Positions 50,301 through 62,075 of a stretch of 64,000 nucleotides of DNA are shown in pieces. Source of the DNA: Acanthornis magna (taxonomy: Eukaryota > Chordata > Aves > Passeriformes > Acanthizidae); NCBI GenBank assembly GCA_036785705.1, contig JAWUZG010000970.1:3196501-3260500 (forward strand), written 5' to 3'. Numbering within the stretch: position 1 is the first letter of the stretch; each line of letters begins with the position of its first letter. The position numbers were made by a program, and so were the translations under genes. Under the pieces are notes generated by a model. That model saw only the letters and a list, made by a program, of their open reading frames with translations, was not told the DNA's origin and did no database searches.

Positions 50301-53300
50301 TAATGTTCATCCTCTAGTGGCAGCAATAGCAAATTACTGTTTGGTTAGTGCTTCCCTTCATGCACAAAGTTGTTTTATGAATATTTATATTACAATATCA
50401 CCACAGCGCAAAAAAGGAAAAAAAAAGAATTCTTAAAGGGAGCTGTAGAGTCCAACACCTCTAAAAAATTAGTCTTTTTTTCTAATTATTACAGACCTTA
50501 AGTATGGATTTCAGGTGCTGAGCCTGAAAAAGATTAGGGACTACAGACATCAGATTCTTACAAGAAGATAATCCCCAAGACATTCTCTTCCATAAAATAA
50601 AAAGTCCTTTTTCTACATGAATGAATGTGAATCAGAGTTGCAACATGTTCATGAACCTTGGTGTTGTCCTGACTTTCAAATGCAACTTGGAGACATTTGT
50701 GAGTTCAGAACAGCCTTCCCATTGAGAGTGTTCTTTAAGGGCAGTATTTTTCCTTTTGGAGTGAAGCTATGACCTTGACCTATGGAACTGTTTTCAGTAC
50801 GGTTTTCTCTGGATGGATATTACACAACCTACCTGCTGATGGTGACTAAGCATGATGTTGGATGGAGAAGAACAAAAACATTACCAAGAACAGAGGGAAA
50901 AGACAGAAATGTCTTCACCCTGGATTTATGAGCTCAACCTTGTTCCCACTGAAGCAATGTTAATACTCCTGTTGACAGAGCGGGGAGTGCTCTGTGCAGC
51001 TGCAGTGCTTCTGTAGGAGGTCAGTTTGAAGAGAAAAATGTTTAGCGCATATATTTAACATATTTCAGATGTATATAGCAGATAAATGGAAATGAAGTCC
51101 TTCCTTTGCTTATCACAGCTGAACAATTTTAGAATAACTAGGAGAAGTGGAAAACTTTTAAATAAAAACAGGTTGGGGTTTTTTCCCCTCTAAGTTACAA
51201 CATAGTTACATTCCGGCTATGGACAAAATCCTGAGTAATAAATCATGCAGCAGTGTCACTGACCTGTACTTGGTTGTGTTTTTTTGTTCCATAAGCCATA
51301 CAAGCACAAAAGTCTCCCTTAACTCCATCTGTTGATGTACTCCACAATGCCTATTAAAACCGCTCACTCCTCAACATTTCCAACTTACTAGGAGCAAATG
51401 AACAAACACTGAGCCTAGCAGCACCTAGAAAAATTAGACCAGTGGAAGCAATTGGGTAACATTTTCAAATATTGTTAAAAACTTGAACTAGGCACAGATC
51501 TTACCACCTCCTTTAGTATGCAGACCTGAGCTGCCTGCCCTCACCCTGCCCAAACCTTGCTCAGGCTTTGCTATGTAGGTACCTAATGCTCCGATGCAAT
51601 TAAATGGTGCTTAACAGTCTGCAGTCAGTCTCAATGGGCATGCAAATACTGTGGAGCTTGAGAGTTGCCAGTCCTCCTGGGTCTACTCAGATGTGTGTCT
51701 TCATGAGCAGTTACAGCAGCCACACCCCTCCACCCTGAAATGGTACATGTGCATGGCGATGCATAGCAGACAGTGGTGAGACAGGAGTTATATCTATCTG
51801 AATTTAGCTCCAGCAGCCCACAGGATAAAACTCTGGGTACAGACTGCATTTCAAATCTGCTCATCTGAGACAAGAGCTTGAAACCAAATGTCTTAGCTCA
51901 CAAGGTATTAATTGTTGTCTCTAGGCTTACTGTGAAGTCAGTGCTTTTAAGTGTTACCTGTCAAAGTAACACTTTGCCTAAGTGCTCATTAAAACTAAGA
52001 TTGAACTTGCATCATTGTTCTGTCACTCACTGTCCTGCATCTGTGGTATTTTTTTTCTTGGTAGATTTGTGGGGGTTTTTTTCCCATTCTTCTTTTTTCC
52101 ATTTTTATAGGAGAAATGGAAAGAAGAAAGGGGGAAAATATCCTTAATATCTTTTCTGCTTCTTACTGTTGCTGTCATTTTGATCCCTTTTGCTGTCCTT
52201 CACTTCATACTTTTGGTCTTTCCTAGCTCTACATGTCCTTCTATAACTGTCATCTGCTTTCAGCCCTTCATGTCATTGCAGGCAAGTACCACAATCCTCC
52301 CAAAGCTTACATCTTCTCCTAAAGAGGAGGTGCCAGCAGTAACAGGGGAAAAGAAATATCTCACATATCTAAGGTAGGAAAATAAAGATTCTCTTCCTAG
52401 GAATGGAATAATTCATCTTTATAGTATGGAAAGCTAATGCAAATTCAAATACAAGAAAGAAAGCATGGGCAGAATTGCTGATAAATTTACTCAGAGAGGA
52501 ATCCAAAAAAAGCACTTACAAGATCCCCAGGTAAAATGGGTTTCAAAGTATACTTCCCAGCCAAGAGAGCACAAGCAATTCATTGCATCATATGGCATGC
52601 ACTTAAATAAAATTGGTGTTGCATGAGAGCATCCATACAAAGCTCATGGATGCTTTTGCATCTGTTGCTCCTCTCAAAGAAAAAAAACACACAAAACCCC
52701 AAAACCTGCACAAACCATTGCTCAGCAATAGCAAGAATCTTTGCCACCATGAGAAGGAAGACATTGCAATTAGATAGAAGGCTTGTAATTGTAATTAAAA
52801 AAATTATTTACAACACCTATGCTAATGTGGATATGTGCTATAATTTTAACTGTGCTAGAAGGAAGAAAGAAGGAGTGGAACTGGAATGGTGGAGAAAGAA
52901 GAGCTGTATGGCATCCCGAATGCCTCTGGGTAGCTGAGGAAAAGTTCACTGAGACTGTGTAGGACTGGCAATTATACCGCAAAGATTATGATACAAGCAT
53001 GCAAATCAACAGTGTATCCTGACCTTTACTAGTATATTCAGTAGCAGGTGGGTATTTTTGGCCACAGTTGGGAGATGATAAAGATTGATTAAAGAAAACA
53101 AATGGCAGAGCAAAGTCCTTGTGTGAGACCAGCAAAATGAAAGTCTATGATTATAACATTTGGAGCAGAAATGAACAAGGGAATGGAAAATCAGTGGAGT
53201 TAAAGGAAAATAAGTCTTGAACTGATACTTTAAAAGGTGTCCTTTTTTTGCATATACTTAATAAGTCTGCAAAACAGGTTTTTTCACAAGATAGATATCT

Positions 53301-56300
53301 TTGAGAAAAATATCAAATCATAGGGGAAATGTGCTATATGTGAAAATGTAGAAAATTGCATTAAAAGGAAGGAGGTGCTGGGAGGTTGTTTATTTTTTTC
53401 ATATTGACCATTTCATGGTCAACCAGTCACTGATTATAATAATAGCAGCAACAAAAATAACATTAAAGTCCTATTTTTATAGCTACCCATATAAGCATTT
53501 CTACAGCAGCTTGATTAATAATATTTCTTAACAGAAAAGCTTTTGAGACAACTAATAATTCTTTGTGTCTGTCTCATTTTTTACAACTGCTCATCATTAC
53601 CAAGATATGGGTCACTAGAAGTTTCATTCTTTTCCATATGACTTTGTTATAGAAGGCAAAATCACGGTGATTTACCGAAGGTAGTCAAATCTTAGTTGTA
53701 AAGAGAGGCACTCTGCTTTAATCTGTAACAAAATGATTTAACAATCTCATCTTGGCTTTTTGCTTCATTTCATTATACATTAATTATATTGATTTTTTTT
53801 TTAAATCTGGTAACTCTGCATGATCTTTGTGTTTGATGGTAGGGATTATTTATGCAGTAGGTAGGCAAATATTCAGGTGACATTCAATCTTATCTCCAGT
53901 GTGATTCTGATATAATAACAAGTCACATCTCTAGTTGCAAATTCCGTTGTCCTTCAAGGAGCCCTAAAACTGCTGGCAAGTGCAGTTAGCAGCTTCAATT
54001 TTCTGTAAAATGCTTGTTGAGGTGCATTCAGTCAAGAGTAGGTGTCACACATGGTGACCTGCCTAACTTAGGGTGTTGTGCTTCACAGTCTTTATGCTGT
54101 TCCCCTACTTCTCCCCACAGAAAGCAAGCTCTGCCTCAATCACACCAAAAAGTTCAGGGTCCCCAGGAAGAGGCTCCTTCTGAGAATTTTTGTCCCTCTT
54201 AACAGCGTGAATTTGTCTATATCTCACTGTGGATCCCCTGCAAAGAGTTTGAAATACTAGATGCTTGTAGATTGGGGCAGCAGTGAGTATCAAAAGCTTT
54301 CACACTTGATAACTATCAGACACTAAAGCTTGGGCAAACCTGATTCCCAGCAGCAGCTTACCTGGATTCAGCTCTCTGTGCAAGCCTCAGTCTTTCTGGA
54401 ACTGACTGAAGTCACAGTCTTGTCTCTTGACCTCTGAGGAAACAGTAGAGGCTCTGAAACCTGAAAAAAAGTACTCTTGGTATTACTGTCAACAATATAA
54501 TAATAACTATTATTAATACAAATAATACTGCTGAAATCAGAAATGCCCAAGGACAAAAGGCAAGGACAGATTTCCTGACAAAGCAGCTGGGCAAATTGTT
54601 TTATTTTTCTAAGAACCAGTGCAGAATCGAATAACCTAAATATTAAAAAAAATAAATTAATTGATAGAGAGAAATGTGCCCTCCTACTTTAACAGCATTT
54701 ATCACTTTGCTGTCAGTAACAACCCTCTTTCTCTCTTACTAAGAATTCCAGGCTGCTGTCTTCTCTGTCTGCAGCCAGGCCCTGTTCCTGTGGCAAGCAC
54801 AATTCTGGCATGTTTGTCCCCCAGTTTTGGCTTCCAACTTCATGGGACAGATGACCAGAGAAAACAGACCTCTTGACTTGCTCTGGTCTGGGTCCGACCA
54901 CATATTCCTATTTTTATTAGCATTTAATAAAAGATAAAAAGATGAAAGAATGACATTCTAGATTCAAGTATTAAGAGCCAAATATATTCATTGAGGCTAA
55001 AAGTCTCCATAAAACCTCAGAAGATCAGGAATTTGAAATATCAGGGACTCCTCCAGTTTTGAGTTAGCAGTAAGTTTCTTTAAATATCCAGTCTATCTAT
55101 CGTGAAAGAGAATATCCACTGTTGCACTTGATGAGGTAGAAACTAATATAAATGAATTATTGCTGGCTGTTGTCCTCCAGGCACTTTTCCTCCAAGTCCT
55201 TGCAAATGGCTGTGACTATGATGGCCCTGGTCTGGGTCTGGATCTCACTTTTTCTCCATCACTACTGCCTACTTTCCTCCCTATTACATGTGGAAATTCT
55301 TGTGCCTGGAAAGCTATGTATTAGTTGAAGGAGAAAGGGGAGTTTCATGTGAATCCAGGTATTTAACGCATGTGACAGACCCAGCCCTTACAGTAAGTGG
55401 TAGCCTTTTATTACTGTTTCAAACTTCACATGAGATGTTTTAATATGTATTTGAAAGTGCTATTATATTTAAATTGCTTTAAATCTCTGGGCAATTTGCC
55501 TTTTCCTTTATCAGCATAAGATAGCAACAACTTCAGCAAGCAAACCTAATGCTGGAGAGGGCTGGAGTCTCATTCCATCAGTGCCCACAGCCCTCAGGGA
55601 TTGCAGCAAAGGGCATATCAAACAGTTAGTGGTGTTCATTTCTGTTTCTGGGCCTGGAGAGACACAGTGGCTGATGAGTACAAAGGGATTTAAACAGCTT
55701 ATCCTGGTTTAGATGCCTGGAGCCAGTGCTAAGTGGGTCATTTACATTTATCAAAGTCCCTTCTATAGCTCACCCTGGTAGGCACAGAAAAGCCTTTATT
55801 TCCTTGGCTGGTCACAGGAAATATCCCACCTGGGTTTAGTAATGCTGACTATAGCAGAAGTGGTGAAGCAGAAGCTTTTTTTATATTAACGTCCACACAG
55901 GAACTCATACTCTGCAACATGCTTTCAGCTTTGTCACGCCACAGTAAGTCAAAGTGCTTCTGTATTATTTCTCCAGCTAGGCAAACTCAGAGACCAGCTG
56001 GCCCACAGTAAGATGACTAAAGGACTTTAACCTCTTTGGCCAGAAGAGTGCAACAGTTTGTAGAAAATAGTTTTCTGGCTGGTCTATGTATGCACATCAT
56101 TGTAAACTAGGTGTTTTACTCAGTGTCCAGACACTTCGGGTGCCACCAAGAAGATAAACTACCTTTTCCTTTTCCTTTCTTTTTTTTATGACCCATGATT
56201 TAATGCAGAAAGTCCATAGAAGCCTTCCCTAGCTAGACTCACCATGAGACAGCCTCTATTAGAGTTTCTGCAGATTTAGTTTTAGGTATTTATAAACTAT

Positions 56301-59300
56301 TTTCCACATTTTAGCACAATTAATTGTTGGGGAAAAATAGCAAAAGTCAGTCTATATCCAAAAGTTAGTGCAACACAAACTTGGAACATGTCCTTCTCTG
56401 TGTCCAGAATTTAATTCTAAAAGTCATATTTACTTAACCAGAATAGATAAATAATGCCAAATGGCTTATACGTCATTGCCACAAAGTGACAAGAATCAAC
56501 AAATGTGTGAATCAAATCATTCATCAATAACCTAAGCACAATCAGTTGACTAAAATTCTGAATAATCCACAGAGATGAAATAAAGCATTTTTAATACGGA
56601 ATAAATGCAGAGAAGAAAATAGGTTTTTTTGCATTTCTATCATAGCTGTTTCTCTTCACATGCTTGATGTCCTGTGTGTGGGAGGTGGGGGGCTGTGCAT
56701 GCATTACATAGCGGTTTTGGATGTTGAGCTTAAAATTCAGAATTAGTTTCTTACCTAAAAAAAGATAATGAGGATATTCCACTTGTTGTCTGGTTTGGTT
56801 TTTTTTTTTTTAAACATATCCAGCGGAGCAGTCCCAGTAGGAAATTATTTGGCAAGTCACTTGAATTTTTGGTAATTAGTGGATAAAGATCACTTGTACC
56901 CAAATTTACTTAAAACTTTACATTCTGTGAGTCACTCCATATGACTTTAAAGAAAAAAAATTTTAAAATCCCAAACTTTATTTATCAGGCAAAGTGAGGT
57001 CATTGACTTTGAGAAACCAATGGGAAAATCTTGCAGAAAACGTAACCCTTGCCTAGGATTCATGTGGTGTCTTTTGACAAGCAGTTCAAATAAGCAGGTC
57101 AACAGGTGGAACACCTAAAAGTTACCATCAAAAGTCTTCAGTAAACACAACTTTACATCATGAATGTTTTTAACTTCCTGACTCTTATCTGTTTGTGTTC
57201 TTCAAAGCAATGTCAGGGTCAGAGATGGAGATCGGTAGATGAGTTGTAGTATTACATCAAACAGAGTCTACATAAACATATACACTACTTTCACTTAATT
57301 GATGTCCCATGGCCTATACAAAAGCATTGCCTGGTTGATTGATACTGGCCTAAGTTATCATTACCTATTCTAACTTATGTTCATTACATTTACATGAACG
57401 AAATATGAAGGGACTGATTTTTATGAGCCTACCTTTTGTACAGAAGAACGTCTACTCACAAAGTCTTAGGTTTCCTCAATTTGATTTCACAGGAGATAGC
57501 AAGAGAAAAAAGGGCTGGGTCATCATTTCAAGTTGACCTGGAATCAGAAAGGAAACAAAACAAAAACACTTTTAAAATATTTTATAATCTATGAGGAGTG
57601 TTGTTTATCATTTGTTTATCTTCCTGGGTACATTGAAAAGATCTGACTGCTAAAAGCCTGCAGGTTGTTAGGAATTGCCTGAGCAGTTCAGACACTGCTA
57701 GCTGCCCAACAGCAAGGAAAAACATGCCAAAGACCTAAAAACATGATGGTGCATGGAAAGAATGAGATTTTTCTGAAACGAATGGAAGTTTTTTTTGTGT
57801 AGGCCTGTACATCAGACAAGGATGCTGTTCTCATGTTCAGTGTCTTCATCTGGTTACTTAAAAATGATGGTGATGAGTTAAAAAATCCTTAAAAAATTTA
57901 TTTCACATATATCAGTAAAAGCTATTTCCTCTCAGTTCAGCTCAGCTTTTTTAGACTGAAAAACTGCAGGCAGGACAGTGGCAGTCTGGAGTACAGTAAT
58001 TTCAGAGGCAAGTAGCCTATGTTAAGCAGTTGGTCAATGATCCTCAATTCTGTTCATAAAAAGCTATCTAAACAGCAGAAATCCATAAATAGATAAGTGA
58101 GTGAATACATGAATACACATATACAAATGCATATGAGTCATTTGCGTCTTCCTCATTTTACAACTTGTTCAACTTTCCATTTGTAATTTTTTTCATGTTT
58201 CTTCATGAAAGAGACTTTGTTTTGCATTGTTTTCTTTTTTTTTTTTGGAGAGGAAAGAAGACATATTTCTGTATATTTTTCACTTCATTTTGAATGATAA
58301 CAGAATTGTAATATTCTAAGACAGATCTGCAAGAAAAAGTAGAAATTAAAGGGGGAAAAGAGCTTGAAAAGTCTAATTACAATGCTCTGCAGAAGTTGTT
58401 GTGCCCTAAATTTTCAGGCAAAATTTACTCCCAGTCAGACATGCCAATTCCACAGAATTGTTATAAAATCTGTAAAATTGGATTTTTTTAAAAATACTTT
58501 AAAAAGCTAACGAGTTTCAAGGGCTATCAACTTTTGTGCATCTAGATAGAGATCCCCAACATATCTGAATTTTTTTAAAAGAGTAGTTAAGTGAAAATGT
58601 GTCAAGTCTGTAATCAATGAGAATGCTTTTGAGAAGTGACTTATGAATATAGAGGAGTAAAAAATCACTACATTATAAATAAAACCTTTGGCATCAATAT
58701 CAGAAGGCAGAGTGAATAATGACATTAAACATGCTCTGCAGTTCTGCTTCATTTTCTTTCACATAGATAATGTATTTAGAGACGAGGATAAATAAACATT
58801 TAAAAAAAAAGCCATCCAAAAAACCAACTGAACAAAAATCATGCTGCATCAGATGACTTCGCAGTGGAATGTGCTATTTCAAGCTTGGTACATACCATGT
58901 GAATACCAGGATAAAATAATCTGTTCAGCACAGTGAAGTTTGAGTACTTTTTCTTTTACTGGAGTGACAACTGTTGCAGGCAAAGGAGAAAAGGAAAGAT
59001 TTCCCACCTACACCTCCCCTAGGTGATGCATGAAGAGATGGAGAGGGTTAACAGGACAGACAGAAAAGCAGGTATCTCATTTATTTTTGGACTTTTGACA
59101 AATACTGGTTTCCCTGAAGTGCATGTTTTGAGGATTGATTCTCCTCTCATCCCAGGAGCAGTAGCAAAACTGAGCCCAGGCACAGGAGATCCAGCTTCAG
59201 TTGCGCAGGCCCTCCCAGAAGTTAATGTAAGGACTCGTACGTGCATGTGTGTAGTAGTTACAAGATCCTGATGACTTTATTACCCTTGAGGCCTCCTCTT

Positions 59301-59700
59301 CAGTATTTCAGTGTACTCCTAACCTGCAGCCACATGACAAAAATTAAACAAGGGTTTGTTGCATTCGTTGCTGTGGAAATATGAATTCAGTTGCTTCAGT
59401 TTCAATGGGATTTCCCTCCTCCCTCCCTACCCCCCTTGATTTTAAACATTTTCATTTTTACGGCATATCAAGAACAGGAGACATTTTTGACAGGCAAAAG
59501 CGGAGGGGATACCCCCCACTCATCCATTCCCTTCTGCCAATTTTGCCTCCAGCCCCCACCACATTTTTCCTTGTTAACTGTGTTGGGCCAGAGAGGTGGG
59601 GGTGAGGGAATAAAAGCATTCCTGCATGTCTGGAGGAAAGAAAATAGATAAAAGGGGAAAGTGAAAGGGGAGGGGAAGAGTAGCCAGGGACTTGAACCGC
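47321..59700. other. 12-kb intergenic region with no supported gene
   Basis: AT-rich DNA with scattered short open frames, none over about 105 codons and none resembling a known protein. No CR1, LTR, tRNA or CpG island recognised. An 18-base motif at 50,255 recurs almost exactly at 44,260. Regulatory elements for IGFBP1 or the upstream gene may lie here but cannot be called by eye. Confidence 0.6.
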
Positions 59701-59751
59701 CAGTGAAACGATGCTTCTCCGGCCCTCCTGTTCAGATAATAGTTAACTCGG

Positions 59752-59765
59752 GGTTAAAGATTAAT
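59752..59765 (+). promoter_or_regulatory. HNF1-like site in the IGFBP1 promoter
   Basis: GGTTAAAGATTAAT matches the HNF1 palindrome GGTTAATNATTAAC at all but two positions. It sits 18 bp upstream of the TATA box, matching the proximal HNF1 site known in mammalian IGFBP1 promoters, which drives liver expression. A second partial site, AGTTAACT, is at 59,741-59,748. Confidence 0.7.
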
Positions 59766-59782
59766 AGCCAGGCAAAGCACTG

Positions 59783-59789
59783 TATAAAT
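59783..59789 (+). promoter_or_regulatory. IGFBP1 TATA box
   Basis: TATAAAT at 59,783-59,789 predicts transcription starting near 59,810-59,815, giving a 5'UTR of about 60 nt before the ATG at 59,872. An in-frame ATG at 59,788 overlaps the TATA box itself and so cannot be in the normal mRNA. Confidence 0.75.
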
Positions 59790-59871
59790 GGCCCGGGCAA
59801 GCCGAATGTATGTGAAGTGTCTCCTGCTCCCCAGGCCGCCGAGCTGCCGTGTCGCGGGCCGTGCTCACGGC

Positions 59872-60262
59872 ATGAGTGGCCCGCGGTGCGCCCTGTGCCG
59901 CCGCTGGCTCCCGGCGCTGCTGCTGCCGGCGCTGCTGCTGCTGCCGGCGCTGCCTGCCGCCCGCCTCGCCCGCGGCACGCAGCCCGTGCTCTGCGCCCCC
60001 TGCACCCCCGAGAGGCTCGCTCTGTGCCCGCCCGTCGAGCCCGACTGCCCGGAGGCGGCCCGGCAACCCGGCTGCGGCTGCTGCCAGACCTGCGCCCTCG
60101 GGCCGGGACAGCCCTGTGGGGTGTACACCGCCCGCTGCCGCCTGGGGCTCCGCTGCCACGTCCCCGCCGGCGAGCCCCGGCCCCTCTCCGCCCTCATCCA
60201 GGGGCACGGAACATGTGTGGCCGCCAGCGAGGTCGGAGGGATGCGCACGGCAGAGCCGGCAG
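59872..60262 (+). CDS. IGFBP1: IGFBP1 exon 1: signal peptide and N-terminal IGF-binding domain
   Basis: Insulin-like growth factor-binding protein 1 is a secreted, mainly hepatic protein that binds IGF-I and IGF-II and modulates their activity. 391 nt encode 130 codons plus one base. Residues 1 to about 34 form a leucine-rich signal peptide. Residues 41-115 form the N-terminal domain with exactly 12 cysteines, including C41-A-P-C44 and the family signature GCGCC at 67-71 (GCGCCQTC). The start at 59,872 fits the TATA spacing and puts the signal peptide first; upstream in-frame ATGs at 59,788 and 59,806 probably precede transcription. Donor gtaccg is weak but in the same phase as human. N-domain motifs such as LALCPPV match IGFBP1 over other IGFBPs. 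Confidence 0.92.
59911..59952 (+). repeat. GC-rich tandem repeat inside the signal peptide
   Basis: CCGGCGCTGCTGCTG repeats as 15-, 18- and 9-base units and encodes the PALLL-PALLLL-PAL core of the IGFBP1 signal peptide. Length variants would stay in frame. Confidence 0.85.
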
Positions 60263-61896
60263 GTACCGCGCCATCGCGTCCCCGCTCCGCGCCGCGCCGG
60301 CGGACGGGCCGTGTCGGGAGCTGCTGCGCGCCGGGCGCTGCGGAGCAGCCCCGGCCCAGGGCCGCCGCGGGGATCGGGGATCGGCTGGCGCGATGCGCCG
60401 CAGCTGGAAACGGCGCTGCGGGAACTGGGAACCAGAAGCCGGTAACAATGAGAGAAGTTAGGCAGGCTTTGAAAAATAGGGAGGCTGGAATGCACTTTCC
60501 AGGGAAACGTGCTCTGACCTGTTCGAGGTGAGGCGCATCTTGGTGCCGGGCCTAAGAGATGTTTGCAACAGGCTGGTACGCAACAGTCTGAGAGCACGAA
60601 AACCCTAAATCAGAATAAAGTATCTGGGAGGCTGCAGACAGTTTTTCTTTAGTAGTGAACAGTACCTAGAGAAGGACAAATGTTTTATAGGCTTTGCTTA
60701 TGTCCGTTTCGAAAAGTTATGGTAGAGAAAGAAAAGATTAAGCAGACTTTGTGCCTGGCTTCATTTCAGGAATAAAATGTATCTGGAGTAGTGGAGTGCT
60801 AGCCAAACTATCTTGAGGCAAAAAGGCATCTCAAGCATCATAGACTATATAATGGCCAGGAATTTCTTCAGTGTTATTTCGTTATTTTGCATTTTCTTAT
60901 GATTATTGTTATTATTTTCATCATCGTTACTTCTGTGTCTGTGAAGAGGTGACTAAGGTAACTTGGTAGCATTACAAAAAAATTCATTATTGACTCAAAA
61001 TAACGATAGCCATTAGTAGAAGTAAGTGGAGCTTCTCTTGTACTCAGGGGGATGGGGAGGGTAGAGAAGAGAGACTAAACTGAGTATTTAAGCTGCCTGA
61101 ATTCGATTTGATTTGATTTGATTTGATTTGATTTGATTTGATTCCCTCCAGAGTTTTCTTGTTTGGTTCCTTCCTTCCTTTCTTTATTCCTTTCTTTCCC
61201 TCCTCAATTTCTCATCTCCATTTTCTCTTGAACATTGTCAAAGGGTGTTTTTTAGTCCATTGCCTGTTTACAGTCTTGATCCAGCAAGTTATTTAGACAC
61301 ATAAAAAATTTATCCTATGATGAGTCGCATGCAATTGCAAAGAGTTTCTGTTGCTTTTAGTGGAAGAGCTCACACTCTGCAGTCCCACTGCAGGCCAGCA
61401 TGAGCTACTGCTGGCTCCTGTGAATTGCTACCCGTTCTTATATGTGAGGCAAGAGCAAAGTACAGGATACCATGGGACGAGGTCTGGACCAATTCCTTTA
61501 ATGAATAAAACCAGAAATACACAACTGACAAAAATCTAAATTCATTAGCAGTTTAATTTCAGTCTTTTCTCATTTAGCCAAGTCTCTACAACCCACTGTG
61601 GTCAAGAAGGTTTTTTATTTCTGACAGATTAACTGCAGCTTCATCTTTGGGATTCAAGTAATTTTGAAGGATCATAAAATAACCAAATTGTTAGAGAACA
61701 GCTGCTGAGCCCTTCTATGAATTTATAACCAAAGCATAATTTGCCAAGCTGCACATGTAATTTATTCCTAGAAGAGCTACTGTAATGGATTGGTCTTAGA
61801 TTTTTTTTTCTTATTATTTTTCTTCACCTTTTTAACTTTGAGAAATAAATTCAAAATTTCACTGAAGATGTTCACCTTAATATCTTTTATTTCCAG
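60263..61896 (+). other. IGFBP1: IGFBP1 intron 1
   Basis: 1.6 kb. The first 200 bp are GC-rich, then AT-rich, with a (GATTT)n microsatellite at 61,105-61,143. Acceptor tatttccag. No other features recognised. Confidence 0.85.
61105..61143. repeat. (GATTT)n pentanucleotide microsatellite
   Basis: Seven perfect GATTT units plus a partial eighth, in IGFBP1 intron 1. Confidence 0.97.
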
Positions 61897-62075
61897 ACTC
61901 TATAGAACCTGATGATATGCCTTTGGAGAGCACTGAAATAACACAGGATCAGCTGCTGAATTCTCAGTTGATGCTTCCCGTAGGCCAGGATAAATACATC
62001 CCCTGGAATTCCATCACAGCATATGAAAACATGAAAGCAAAGAGAATATCTGAACTCAAGAAATGGAGAGAGCAG
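61897..62075 (+). CDS. IGFBP1: IGFBP1 exon 2: central linker domain
   Basis: 179 nt: two bases completing an aspartate codon, then 59 codons (residues 131-190). It encodes DSIEPDDMPLESTEITQDQL and, further on, KYIPWNSITAYENMKAKRIS and ELKKWREQ. ESTEIT and KKW closely match the human linker (ESTEITEEELL and IKKWKEPC). The linker is acidic, low in structure and lacks cysteine. Serines beside acidic residues resemble the phosphorylation sites that raise IGF affinity in mammals; their use here is inferred. Donor gtgcac departs from consensus after GT. Confidence 0.93.

Larger units (their letters stand above)
59820..60450. other. CpG-rich island over IGFBP1 exon 1
   Basis: Abrupt change from AT-rich DNA to very GC-rich, CpG-dense sequence covering exon 1 and the first part of intron 1. 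It produces long open frames in all directions, including 278 codons antisense, which are composition artefacts. Confidence 0.8.

Noticed and set aside
60263..60531. Continuation of the IGFBP1 reading frame past 60,262
   Set aside because: Homology to IGFBP1 stops at the donor, and the exon at 61,897 continues the protein in the correct phase.
59761..60597. 278-codon antisense open frame over IGFBP1 exon 1, and other long frames at 59,661-60,461 and 59,876-60,445
   Set aside because: They arise from the CpG-rich composition that removes stop codons. They are low-complexity Ala/Arg/Gly/Pro, cross the exon-intron boundary and conflict with the well-supported IGFBP1 exon.
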